A stretch of 64,000 nucleotides of DNA from Mycobacterium deserti (GTDB lineage: Bacteria > Actinomycetota > Actinomycetes > Mycobacteriales > Mycobacteriaceae). Positions 6,382 to 15,322 of this stretch are shown in pieces. The translations under genes and the position numbers were made by a program. The notes beneath the pieces are model-generated. The model was not told where the DNA came from. It ran no database searches and was given only the letters and a program-made list of their open reading frames with translations. The stretch is from positions 280,070 to 344,069 of the forward strand of contig NZ_JAODWD010000007.1 in the NCBI RefSeq assembly GCF_025345615.1, in the 5' to 3' direction. Positions within the stretch are counted from its first letter, which is position 1; every line of letters begins with the position of its first letter.

Positions 6382-9290
6382 GCGCGCCCACCAACGACGC
6401 TCCGACTGACGCGTTCCCACCCGTACGGCACGCCAAACGACCCTTCATCCCGCGGTTCATCCGTACCTTTGCCGTCCCGATCATCCTCGGGTGGATCGTG
6501 CTCATCGGGGTTCTGAACACCCCCGCCGTGGTGCCGCAGCTCGAAAAGGTCGGTGAGCTCCGTGCGGTCTCGATGAGCCCGGACGACGCGCCGTCCATGA
6601 TCGCGATGAAACGCGTCGGCCAGGTCTTCGATGAGTACGACTCCGACAGCTCCGTCATGATCGTGCTCGAAGGCCAGCAGCCGCTCGGCGACGAGGCGCA
6701 CAAGTTCTACGACGAGATGGTCGACCGGCTCGAAGCCGACACCAAGCACGTTCAGAGCGTTCAGGACTTCTGGAGCGACCCGCTGACGGCCACGGGTTCG
6801 CAGAGCAACGACGGCAAAGCCGCCTACGTCCAGGTGTATCTGTCGGGTAACCAGGGCGAGGCGCTGGCCAACGAGTCGGTGAAAGCCACTCAGGGCATCG
6901 TCGACAGCTTGCAGGCGCCCGAAGGCCTGAAGGTCTATGTGACCGGTCCGGCCGCGCTGGCCGCCGACCAGCACATCGCGGGCGACCGCAGTCTGCGGAT
7001 GATCGAGGCGCTCACCTTCACGGTGATCATCGTGATGCTGCTCTTGATGTACCGGTCGATCGTGACGGTGTTGATCACTCTGGTGATGGTCGTGCTCCAG
7101 TTGGCGGCGGCCCGCGGCGTGGTGGCGTTCCTCGGATATTACGAGATCATCGGTCTTTCGACGTTCGCGACCAACCTCTTGGTCACGCTCGCGATCGCTG
7201 CAGGAACCGACTACGCGATCTTCCTGGTCGGCCGCTATCAGGAAGCGCGCGGTGCCGGCGAAGATCCCGAGTCGGCGTACTACACCATGTACCGCGGAAC
7301 AGCCCACGTGGTGCTGGGATCGGGCCTCACCATCGCGGGCGCGACGTTCTGTCTGAGTTTCACGCGCCTGCCCTATTTCCAGACGCTCGGCGTCCCGCTG
7401 GCCATCGGCATGACGGTCGGTGTGCTGGCCGCGCTGACGCTCAGCTCGGCGATCATCGCCACCAGCAGCCGCTTCGGCAAGGTGCTCGACCCCAAACGGG
7501 CGATGCGGGTGCGCGGCTGGCGCAAGATCGGTGCGGCAGTGGTGCGCTGGCCCGGTCCGATCCTGGTCGCGACGATCGCGCTGTCGCTGATCGGACTGCT
7601 GACGCTGCCCGGTTACGAAACCAACTACAACGACCGCAATTATCTACCAGCCGACCTGCCGGCCAACGAGGGATACGCGGCGGCGGACCGGCACTTCTCG
7701 CAGGCCCGGATGAACCCCGAGCTGCTGCTGATCGAAAGCGACCACGATCTGCGCAACTCGGCGGACTTCCTGGTCATCGACAAGATCGCCAAGTCGGTTT
7801 TCCGGGTGCCGGGTATCTCACGCGTGCAGGCGATCACGCGGCCGGACGGAAAACCGATCGAGCACACCTCGATCCCGTTCCAGATCAGCATGCAGGGCAC
7901 GACCCAGCAGATGAACCAGAAGTATCTGCAGGACCGGATGGCCGACATGCTGGTGCAGGCCGACGAGATGCAGACCACCATCGACACGATGACCAAGATG
8001 TCCGCGCTCACCAAGGAGATGGCGGCCACCACGCACTCGATGGTCGGCAAGATGAAGGACATGACGGTCGACGTCGCCGAATTGCGGGACAACATCGCGA
8101 ACTTCGACGACTTCTTCCGGCCGATCCGCAACTACTTCTACTGGGAACCGCACTGCTACAACATCCCGATCTGTTGGGCCTTGCGATCGGTGTTCGACAC
8201 CCTCGACGGCATCAACACGATGACCGACGACATCCAGAACCTGATCCCGGACATGGAGCGGCTCGACCAGCTCATGCCTCAGATGGTCACGCTGATGCCG
8301 CCGATGATCGACACGATGAAGACGATGCGGACCATGATGCTGACCATGTATGCCACCCAGAAGGGCATGCAGGACCAGATGGCCGCGATGCAGGAGAACT
8401 CCTCTGCCATGGGTGAGGCGTTCGACGCGTCGATGAACGACGATTCGTTCTACCTGCCCCCAGAGGTCTTCGAGAACGAAGAGTTCAAGAAGGGTATGGA
8501 GAACTTCATCTCCCCCGACGGAAAGTCGGTGCGCTTCATCATCTCCCATGAGGGCGACCCGATGACCCCCGAGGGCATCGAGAAGATCGAGAAGATCAAG
8601 CAGGCCGCCAAGGAGGCCATCAAAGGCACCCCCCTCGAAGGGTCGAAGGTCTACCTGGCCGGCACCGCCGCGGTGTTCAAGGACATGGCCGACGGCAGTA
8701 ACTACGACTTGCTGATCGCCGCGATCGCCTCGCTCGGTTTGATCTTCATCATCATGTTGCTCATCACGCGCAGTGTGGTCGCGTCCGCGGTCATCGTGGG
8801 CACGGTGGTGCTGTCGTTGGGGGCGTCGTTCGGGCTCTCGGTCCTGGTGTGGCAGCACCTTCTCGGCGTCGAACTGCACTGGATGGTGATGGCGATGTCG
8901 GTCATCATCCTGTTGGCGGTCGGCGCGGACTACAACCTGTTGTTGGTGTCACGCCTCAAAGAGGAACTTCATGCCGGAATCAACACCGGCATCATCCGCG
9001 CCATGGGTGGCAGCGGATCCGTGGTGACGTCGGCAGGCCTGGTGTTCGCCTTCACGATGATGTCGATGGCGGTCAGTGAGCTGACGGTGATCGGGCAGGT
9101 CGGCACGACGATCGGGCTGGGTCTGCTGTTCGACACGTTGGTCATCAGGGCATTTATGACACCGTCGATAGCGGCGCTGATGGGCAAGTGGTTCTGGTGG
9201 CCACAGCGGGTACGCGAACGTCCGCTGCCCTCGCCGTGGCCGAGGCCCAAGGAGTTGACCCGAGCGGGTCCGGAAGGAGGCCAGTCATGA
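6378..9290 (+). CDS. mmpL: MmpL family RND transporter (MmpL4/MmpL5-like)
   Basis: This 970-residue RND transporter has the usual layout: a first helix (FAVPIILGWIVLIGVLN), a periplasmic porter domain, five clustered helices from about residue 210 with the DYAIFLVGRYQEAR motif, a large coiled-coil periplasmic insert (methionine-rich, about 510-690), and a second helix bundle with GADYNLLLVSRLKEE. The sequence closely resembles my memory of M. tuberculosis MmpL5/MmpL4, which export siderophores and some drugs with MmpS partners. It sits in an operon with mmpS upstream and a DUF732 gene downstream, both joined by 4-base ATGA overlaps. The actual cargo is unknown. Confidence 0.93.
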   Translation: MSAPTNDAPTDAFPPVRHAKRPFIPRFIRTFAVPIILGWIVLIGVLNTPAVVPQLEKVGELRAVSMSPDDAPSMIAMKRVGQVFDEYDSDSSVMIVLEGQQPLGDEAHKFYDEMVDRLEADTKHVQSVQDFWSDPLTATGSQSNDGKAAYVQVYLSGNQGEALANESVKATQGIVDSLQAPEGLKVYVTGPAALAADQHIAGDRSLRMIEALTFTVIIVMLLLMYRSIVTVLITLVMVVLQLAAARGVVAFLGYYEIIGLSTFATNLLVTLAIAAGTDYAIFLVGRYQEARGAGEDPESAYYTMYRGTAHVVLGSGLTIAGATFCLSFTRLPYFQTLGVPLAIGMTVGVLAALTLSSAIIATSSRFGKVLDPKRAMRVRGWRKIGAAVVRWPGPILVATIALSLIGLLTLPGYETNYNDRNYLPADLPANEGYAAADRHFSQARMNPELLLIESDHDLRNSADFLVIDKIAKSVFRVPGISRVQAITRPDGKPIEHTSIPFQISMQGTTQQMNQKYLQDRMADMLVQADEMQTTIDTMTKMSALTKEMAATTHSMVGKMKDMTVDVAELRDNIANFDDFFRPIRNYFYWEPHCYNIPICWALRSVFDTLDGINTMTDDIQNLIPDMERLDQLMPQMVTLMPPMIDTMKTMRTMMLTMYATQKGMQDQMAAMQENSSAMGEAFDASMNDDSFYLPPEVFENEEFKKGMENFISPDGKSVRFIISHEGDPMTPEGIEKIEKIKQAAKEAIKGTPLEGSKVYLAGTAAVFKDMADGSNYDLLIAAIASLGLIFIIMLLITRSVVASAVIVGTVVLSLGASFGLSVLVWQHLLGVELHWMVMAMSVIILLAVGADYNLLLVSRLKEELHAGINTGIIRAMGGSGSVVTSAGLVFAFTMMSMAVSELTVIGQVGTTIGLGLLFDTLVIRAFMTPSIAALMGKWFWWPQRVRERPLPSPWPRPKELTRAGPEGGQS

Positions 9291-9613
9291 AACGTGTGGC
9301 TGCCGGGATAGCAGCGGCTGCAGTGGCATTGGCGCTCGCAGCGCCGGCGCAGGCCGACCCTGACACCGACTTCACCAACGAGCTGCACACCTACGGTATC
9401 TACGGTCAGAAGGACTACAACGCCTGGATCGGCAAAATCATGTGCAAGCGGCAGCGCAACGGTGTCGATCGTGACGCCTTCGCCTCGGCGCGGTTCATCC
9501 AGGCACAGCTGGCGAAGAACCAGAACAGCACCGAGCAGTCGTGGCAGTTCCTCGGCGCGGCGCTGCGCTTCTACTGCCCCGACAAGTTGCCGATCATGGA
9601 CCAGGCGCGATAG
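9287..9613 (+). CDS. Secreted DUF732 family protein
   Basis: The 108-residue product has a clear signal peptide (MKRVAAGIAAAAVALALAAPAQA) and a mature DUF732 domain (DTDFTNELHTYGIYG, later IMCKRQRNGVD and FYCPDKLP with two cysteines). The start is fixed by GGAAGGAGG nine bases upstream and by the ATGA overlap with the mmpL stop. DUF732 proteins are small exported mycobacterial proteins of unknown function. Its position in an mmpS-mmpL operon suggests a periplasmic helper of the transporter, which is inference. Confidence 0.85.
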   Translation: MKRVAAGIAAAAVALALAAPAQADPDTDFTNELHTYGIYGQKDYNAWIGKIMCKRQRNGVDRDAFASARFIQAQLAKNQNSTEQSWQFLGAALRFYCPDKLPIMDQAR

Positions 9614-9626
9614 CGAGGAGACTCAA

Positions 9627-10067
9627 GTGATACGCAAAGCGAGCATCGCGCTGGCCGCAATCGGTTGTGCAGCAACGATTTTCCCGGCCGCCGCGGCGGC
9701 CGACGCCACCGACGACTATCCGATCCCGAACCGGATCATGAGGACGACGTGCACGGTCGACCAGTACATGGCTGCCGTGCGAGACACCGATCCCGTCTAC
9801 TACGAGCGCTACATGATCGACTACAAGAACCGGCCCGCGGATGTTCAGAAGGGCGCTCGTGACCGGATCTACTGGTTTTTCTCCTTGGATTACGCGGCGC
9901 GCAGGCAGTACTCCGAGAACACCGCGACGAACGTCTTCTACGAGCAGATGGCGACCCGCTGGGGTAACTGGGCCAAGCTGTTCTTCAACAACAAGGGAGT
10001 CGTCGCGCACGGCACGGACGTGTGCATGAACTATCCGCCGAACGACCCGTCGGTATGGACCTGGTGA
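9627..10067 (+). CDS. Secreted DUF5078 family protein
   Basis: From the GTG at 9627 (preceded by GAGGAG) the product is 146 residues, with a signal peptide (IRKASIALAAIGCAATIFPAAAAADA) and a mature DUF5078-type domain rich in aromatic residues (TTCTVDQYMAAVRDTDPVYYERYMIDYKN). Two cysteines, in TTCTV and DVCMN, could form a disulphide. It is the last gene of the mmpS-mmpL-DUF732 operon, 13 bases after the previous stop. Function is unknown; the association with an MmpL transporter suggests an export-related role at the cell envelope. Confidence 0.82.
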   Translation: MIRKASIALAAIGCAATIFPAAAAADATDDYPIPNRIMRTTCTVDQYMAAVRDTDPVYYERYMIDYKNRPADVQKGARDRIYWFFSLDYAARRQYSENTATNVFYEQMATRWGNWAKLFFNNKGVVAHGTDVCMNYPPNDPSVWTW

Positions 10068-10095
10068 TCCGCTGAGCGGAGCGCCCTACTAGGGC
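10068..10095. terminator. Two tandem short hairpins between convergent genes
   Basis: TCCGC-TGA-GCGGA (10068-10080) and GCCCT-ACT-AGGGC (10083-10095) are two adjacent 5-bp stem-loops filling the gap between the convergent DUF5078 and DUF7159 genes. Neither is followed by a T-run, so if they terminate transcription it is by a non-classical route. Confidence 0.4.
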
Positions 10096-11477
10096 AGTCC
10101 GATGAAGATCGGGTTGAGCGCCGCGCCGATCGGATCGAGCGGGGCCGCAGGCGGCGGAGGGACGGGTGCCTGCGGAGGCGGTGACGCCGCTGCCGCGGGC
10201 GGCGACACGAGCGCGGGTTGAGCAGCGATCGGTGGCGGAGCCGCCGGTGGGGGCATGGCAGGTGCCGCGGCAGGCACGGCCGGTGGCGGCGGAGCCAGCC
10301 ACGGCGGCAAGACGAAGGGCAGCCCCGGCAGCAGTGGAGCAGGTGGCGGCGGTGCGGCGATCGGTGCCACCGGCACGGCGACGGGCTGCGCGGTGATCGG
10401 CGCCGCCGGGGCGACGGCGGGTTCTACGGTGACGGGCTCTGGTACGACCGGCTCCGCAGCGACCGACAGTGCCGGCGCGGCAACGGCATCGGTGTCAGGC
10501 GCCTCCACAGCCGGCGCCGGTGACGGCACGACGGGTGCGGGCAACGCCGCCGGCTCCGCGATCAGCGGCCGGATGGCAGTCGATGGCGCAGGAGTGCGGA
10601 CGGCGTTGACGCCGACAGTTGAGACCGAGCTCGAGACGGCCGCCGCGGGCGCGGCCGCCGGCTGGGCCTGCTCGCTTCTGGGTGTGTCGTGCCCGGCAAG
10701 TGCAGGAACGACGGCGAAGAGCGCGATCATGCCGGCCACCACCGCGGTCGCGGCCCGCGCGTGCGCGCCGAACCAGGGTCGGCGTCGCACATCCGCGGCG
10801 TCGACGAATTCCTTGATGGATAGATCCTCGGTCGGTTCGGCATCGGTCGACAGCGCGAGCGCGGCACCACGCGCCAGCGCCAACTGCGCCTCGTCGGACG
10901 CCACCGCCGGCATGGGCATCGCGTCGCCGAGGCTTGCCGAGACGTTCTCGAGGTCGCCGCGGGACCCGACCAGAAACAATCGCTCGGGCTGCGACTGGTT
11001 GCGCGCGAATGTGTCCGTCAACCAGGAGCCGATGCCATCGCGGGTATGGGTCACCGACGTCTGCACTGTATAGCGACCGACCGTCAGGACCGTCGCGGCA
11101 GCGGACTCCACCACACAAACCGCGCAGGTCTCGAATCCGAGAGCGGGTCCGTACGCCCGCGCCCATGCCCGAGCGGCGTGCGACAACCCCACGGCGACAA
11201 CGGATTCGAACCCGGAATCAGACAGCGCATCGCGCAGCACCCGTGCCGGCCCGGCGACGTCCTCGGTCCACGTCATCCCGACCGTAGAGATCTGATGGCC
11301 ACTGGCGGTGGCGATCATCCGGGCGCCGCGCACCGCCGCCAGGTACGTGGCGATGTCGCCGTCGATGGCCACGTCGAACGCGTCGTGGTCGAGCGGAACG
11401 CCTTCGGGATCTTGGCCGTCGAGCAGTACCCAGGCAACGCCGGTGGACGTCATCGACAGCCCGAGCGCAACCTTCAC
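10089..11477 (-). CDS. DUF7159 family protein with proline-rich C-terminus
   Basis: The start is the GTG at 11477 (VKVALGLSMTSTGVAWVLLDG), preceded by GGTGGGG. The 462-residue product begins with a domain resembling the ASKHA (actin/hexokinase-like) fold (about 1-215), continues through a cytoplasmic linker to one membrane helix (ATAVVAGMIALFAVVPALAG, about 240-260) and ends in about 200 residues dominated by Pro and Ala, probably crossing the periplasm and cell wall. This layout is typical of DUF7159 proteins, which are mycobacteria-specific and uncharacterised. It is convergent with the mmpL operon and divergent from the cutinase gene. Confidence 0.75.
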   Translation of the reverse strand: MKVALGLSMTSTGVAWVLLDGQDPEGVPLDHDAFDVAIDGDIATYLAAVRGARMIATASGHQISTVGMTWTEDVAGPARVLRDALSDSGFESVVAVGLSHAARAWARAYGPALGFETCAVCVVESAAATVLTVGRYTVQTSVTHTRDGIGSWLTDTFARNQSQPERLFLVGSRGDLENVSASLGDAMPMPAVASDEAQLALARGAALALSTDAEPTEDLSIKEFVDAADVRRRPWFGAHARAATAVVAGMIALFAVVPALAGHDTPRSEQAQPAAAPAAAVSSSVSTVGVNAVRTPAPSTAIRPLIAEPAALPAPVVPSPAPAVEAPDTDAVAAPALSVAAEPVVPEPVTVEPAVAPAAPITAQPVAVPVAPIAAPPPPAPLLPGLPFVLPPWLAPPPPAVPAAAPAMPPPAAPPPIAAQPALVSPPAAAASPPPQAPVPPPPAAPLDPIGAALNPIFIGLP

Positions 11478-11637
11478 CGCTGCCCCACCTTCGTCGACGG
11501 AACCCGACACTGCCGGCCGTTTGATTGTTCGGCCCACTGAGCATAGTTTGCTCGGCCCCGCTCGGCATGTCGTCTTGACCGATGACGGATGAGTCAATTC
11601 ACTGTCACATTTCGAGTCGAGCGACCGACATATCGGC

Positions 11638-12285
11638 ATGGACCCTTTGCGTTTCGCGACTACACGCGCCGCCGGCATTGCGACGGCTCTCGCCGCGGCC
11701 TGGCCGATCGCGCTGACGATGCCGCTTTCGGCCGATGCCGCCCCGTGCCCGGATGTGGAAGTGGTGTTCGCCCGCGGCACCACCGAACCGGCCGGGGTCG
11801 GCGCGGTCGGCCAGGCGTTCGTCGACTCCTTGCGCGCCCAACTCGGCGGGCGGTCGGTGGGCGTGTACGCCGTCGAGTACCCGGCGAGCCGCGACTTCGA
11901 GGTCAGCACGCCGGCTGGACGAGACGACGCCAGCGCCCACATCCAGTCGACGGCGGCCAACTGTCCCGATACGCGGATGGTGCTCGGCGGTTACTCGCAG
12001 GGAGCGGCGGTCATCGATCTCGCGACCACCGCGATGCCGCCGCCGGTAGCCGACCACGTCGCGGCGGCCGCCGTCTTCGGAGGCCCCAGAAGTTCGTTCG
12101 CGGACTCGCTGTCGGCCGGCCCACTACCGTCCATCGGACCGCTCTACGCCGGCAAGACCATCGACTTGTGCGTGCCGAACGACCCGATCTGCTCCGAAGG
12201 CGGCTGGGACATGGGCGCGCACGGCGCCTACATACAGACCGGTTTGGTCGCGCAAGCCGCGGGGTTCGCGGCGAGCCGAATCTGA
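11638..12285 (+). CDS. Cutinase family serine esterase (secreted)
   Basis: The 215-residue product has a signal peptide (about 1-34, ending ADA) and a cutinase alpha/beta hydrolase domain. The nucleophile elbow is GYSQG, the aspartate lies in CVPNDPIC and the histidine in AHGAY, in the family's usual order. Cysteines pair around the start of the domain (APCPD) and CVPNDPIC. Mycobacterial cutinase-like proteins are esterases, lipases or phospholipases at the cell surface. The gene lies between two mmpL loci and is divergent from the DUF7159 gene with a 160-base shared upstream region. The real substrate is unknown. Confidence 0.9.
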   Translation: MDPLRFATTRAAGIATALAAAWPIALTMPLSADAAPCPDVEVVFARGTTEPAGVGAVGQAFVDSLRAQLGGRSVGVYAVEYPASRDFEVSTPAGRDDASAHIQSTAANCPDTRMVLGGYSQGAAVIDLATTAMPPPVADHVAAAAVFGGPRSSFADSLSAGPLPSIGPLYAGKTIDLCVPNDPICSEGGWDMGAHGAYIQTGLVAQAAGFAASRI

Positions 12286-12344
12286 GTTACAACGACTACG
12301 CTGCAGATAGCTAAGCCGACTAACAACATTGGCTGTCAATCTGG

Positions 12345-12363
12345 TAGGACTAAGGGCGTCCTA
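12345..12363. promoter_or_regulatory. Inverted repeat TAGGAC-N7-GTCCTA upstream of second mmpL
   Basis: A perfect 6-bp inverted repeat with a 7-base spacer lies about 80 bases before the lone mmpL gene, in the 160-base gap after the cutinase gene. The form suits a TetR- or MarR-type operator, but no regulator gene is adjacent. It has no copy upstream of the first mmpS-mmpL operon. Confidence 0.4.
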
Positions 12364-12445
12364 ACAGCGTAGGGAGGAGCTCCGCCGACGTGCCCGACTC
12401 CTCCATGGGACCCGACGACAGCGGTTCGCCCCGGATGACCAGCTG

Positions 12446-15322
12446 ATGGGCGCTCCCGTCACCGAACCCATCTCGGTCGCTGAGCCGGTGCATCGCAACG
12501 CGATTGCGAAGTGGATCCGCCGTTTGGCGTTACCGATCATCATCGGCTGGGTCGCCCTCGTCGCCTTTCTGAACATCTCGGTGCCGCAGCTCGAGGTCGT
12601 CGGTCAAGAGCGTTCGGTGTCGATGAGCCCCAAGGACGCGCCGTCGGTCATCGCGATGACGCGCGTCGGTGAGGTCTTCGACGAGTTCAAGTCCGACAGC
12701 TCGGTGATGATCGTGCTCGAGGGCGACCAGCCGCTCGGCACCGACACGCGCCAGTTCTATGCCGAGATGGTCGACCGGTTAAGGGCCGACACCACGCACG
12801 TCGAGCACATTCAGGACTTCTGGGGCGACCCGCTGACCGAGGCCGGCGCTGTGAGCGCCGACGGCAAGGCCGTTTACGTCCAGCTCTATCTCGCAGGCAA
12901 CATGGGTGAGGAGCTCGCCAACCAGTCGGTGAAGGCTGTCCAGGACATCGTCAAAGGCCTGGATCCGCCGCCCGGTGTGAAGGTCTTCGTGACCGGCGGA
13001 TCGGCACTGGCGGCGGATCAGCAGATCGCCAGCGACCAGACGGTCCGCCTGATCGAGTTCGCCACGTTCGGCGTCATCATCACGATGCTGCTGCTCGTGT
13101 ACCGGTCGATCGTCACGGTGGTCATCACCGTGGTGCTGGTGGTGCTGGGGCTGTCGGCGACCCGCGGGGTCGTCGCGTTCCTCGGATATCACGACCTGAT
13201 CGGCCTGTCGCTGTTCGCCACCAACCTGCTGGTCACCCTCGCGATAGCCGCGACCACCGACTACGCCATATTTCTGTTCGGGCGATATCAGGAGGCGCGG
13301 TCGAACGGAGAGGACCGGGAGTCTGCTTACTACACCATGTTTCATGGCACCGCCCATGTGGTGCTGGGCTCGGGGCTGGCGATCGCCGGCGCCACCTTCT
13401 GCCTGACGTTCACCCGGCTGCCGTATTTCCAGACGCTGGGCATCCCACTGGCGGTCGGGATGATCGTCGCCGTACTCGTCGCGCTCACGCTCGGACCCGC
13501 CATCGTCACGGTCGCGACCCGGTTCGGATTGCTGGAACCCAAACGAGCCATGCGAATCCGTGGTTGGCGGCGGCTGGGCGCCGGCGTCGTCCGGTGGCCG
13601 GGCGCGGTCCTGTTGGCGACGATTGCGCTGTCGCTCGTCGGACTGCTGGCCCTGCCGGGTTACCAGCCCAACTACAACGACCGGCTCTACCTGCCTGCCG
13701 ACTTGCCCGCCAACCAGGGTTTCGCCGCCGCCGAACGTCATTTCTCCCCGGCGACGATGAACCCCGAATTGCTGCTGATCGAGAGCGACCACGACCTGCG
13801 AAACTCCGCGGACTTCATCGTGATCGACAAGATCGCCAAGGCGGTGTTCCGGGTGCCCGGCATCGGACGGGTCTCCACGATCACCCGCCCGGGCGGCAAG
13901 CCCATCGAGTTCAGCACGATCCCGGCGCAGTTGAGTATGAGCGGTGTCAACCAGGACATGAACCGCAAGTACCTCATGGACCGGTTCGACGACATGCTCG
14001 TACAGGCCGACGAGATGCAAAGCACCATCGACACGATGAACAAGATGATCGCGTTGATGGGCGAGATGAGCGCGACGACGCACAGCATGGTCGGCAAGAC
14101 GCGGGACATGACCGAGGACATCGCCGAATTACGCGACCACATAGCGGATTTCGACGACTTCTTCCGCCCGATTCGCAACTATCTGTACTGGGAACCGCAC
14201 TGCTACAACATCCCGGTCTGTTGGTCGATGCGGTCGTTGTTCGAGTCGATCGACGGGCTCAACATGATGACCGACCAGATCCAGGATCTGGTACCGGACT
14301 TAGAGCGCCTCGATGCGCTGCTGCCGCAGTTCCTCTCGCTGATGCCCGAGACCGTCAAGACCATGACGAACATGCGAACGATGATGCTGACCATGCATTC
14401 CACGCAGGCGGGGATGCAGGATCAGATGGCCGCGATGAGCGAGGGCCAGTCGGCGATGGGCGACGCGTTCAACAATTCGTGGAACGACGACACGTTCTAT
14501 CTGCCGCCCGAGATCTTCGACAACGCCGAATTCAGGCGGGGCATGGAGAACTTCATCTCGCCGAACGGCCATGCCGTGCGGATGATCATCTCGCACGAGG
14601 GAGACCCCCTCGACGCCGACGGGATCAAGCGCATCGACGCCATCAAGCAAGCGGCGAAGGAAGCCGTCAAGGGCACTCCGATGGAGGGTTCAAAGATCTA
14701 CATCGGTGGCACGGCGTCGGTGTTTAAGGACATGCAGGACGGTAACGACTGGGACCTGCTCATCGCCGGAATCGCCGCGCTGACAGTCATTTTCATCATC
14801 ATGCTGGTTTTGACGCGCAGCCTCATCGCGGCCGCGGTTATCGTCGGCACCGTGGTGCTGTCGCTGGGCGCCTCATTCGGGCTGTCGGTCCTCATATGGC
14901 AGCATCTGCTGGGCATAGAGCTGCAGTTCATGGTGATGGCCATGGCGGTCATCATCCTGTTGGCCGTCGGTGCGGACTACAACCTGCTCTTGGTGTCACG
15001 CCTCAAAGAGGAACTGCACGCGGGCATCAACACCGGGATCATCCGCGCGATGGGCGGCAGCGGATCGGTGGTCACCGCCGCTGGCCTGGTGTTCGCATTC
15101 ACGATGATGTCGATGGCGGTCAGCTCGCTGACCGTCGTCGCCCAGGTGGGCACCACCATCGGCATGGGTCTGTTGTTCGACACCTTGGTGATCCGCGCAT
15201 TCATGACGCCGTCGATCGCGGCACTGTTGGGCAAGTGGTTCTGGTGGCCGCAGACGGTTCGGCAACGGCCTAAGCCCGCGCCGTGGCCCGCGCCGAAGCA
15301 GTTGCAAGAAGAAAGCAACTAA
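12446..15322 (+). CDS. mmpL: MmpL family RND transporter (second paralogue, no mmpS)
   Basis: This 958-residue transporter aligns almost without gaps with the one at 6378-9290: the same DYAIFLFGRYQEAR motif, the same methionine-rich coiled-coil insert with FDDFFRPIRNYLYWEPHCYN, and the same GADYNLLLVSRLKEEL. It is clearly a paralogue, probably from an old tandem duplication. Unlike the first copy it has no mmpS gene before it. It may share the MmpS made at 5953-6381 or work alone. Its last 53 bases overlap the 3' end of the convergent acyltransferase gene. Confidence 0.92.
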   Translation: MGAPVTEPISVAEPVHRNAIAKWIRRLALPIIIGWVALVAFLNISVPQLEVVGQERSVSMSPKDAPSVIAMTRVGEVFDEFKSDSSVMIVLEGDQPLGTDTRQFYAEMVDRLRADTTHVEHIQDFWGDPLTEAGAVSADGKAVYVQLYLAGNMGEELANQSVKAVQDIVKGLDPPPGVKVFVTGGSALAADQQIASDQTVRLIEFATFGVIITMLLLVYRSIVTVVITVVLVVLGLSATRGVVAFLGYHDLIGLSLFATNLLVTLAIAATTDYAIFLFGRYQEARSNGEDRESAYYTMFHGTAHVVLGSGLAIAGATFCLTFTRLPYFQTLGIPLAVGMIVAVLVALTLGPAIVTVATRFGLLEPKRAMRIRGWRRLGAGVVRWPGAVLLATIALSLVGLLALPGYQPNYNDRLYLPADLPANQGFAAAERHFSPATMNPELLLIESDHDLRNSADFIVIDKIAKAVFRVPGIGRVSTITRPGGKPIEFSTIPAQLSMSGVNQDMNRKYLMDRFDDMLVQADEMQSTIDTMNKMIALMGEMSATTHSMVGKTRDMTEDIAELRDHIADFDDFFRPIRNYLYWEPHCYNIPVCWSMRSLFESIDGLNMMTDQIQDLVPDLERLDALLPQFLSLMPETVKTMTNMRTMMLTMHSTQAGMQDQMAAMSEGQSAMGDAFNNSWNDDTFYLPPEIFDNAEFRRGMENFISPNGHAVRMIISHEGDPLDADGIKRIDAIKQAAKEAVKGTPMEGSKIYIGGTASVFKDMQDGNDWDLLIAGIAALTVIFIIMLVLTRSLIAAAVIVGTVVLSLGASFGLSVLIWQHLLGIELQFMVMAMAVIILLAVGADYNLLLVSRLKEELHAGINTGIIRAMGGSGSVVTAAGLVFAFTMMSMAVSSLTVVAQVGTTIGMGLLFDTLVIRAFMTPSIAALLGKWFWWPQTVRQRPKPAPWPAPKQLQEESN

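Noticed and set aside
12779..14083. Long open frame antisense to the second mmpL (434 codons), and a similar one at 7818-8879
   Set aside because: Both lie opposite highly conserved MmpL coding sequence. Their products are His/Arg/Asp-rich with no family features, as expected of antisense frames in GC-rich DNA.
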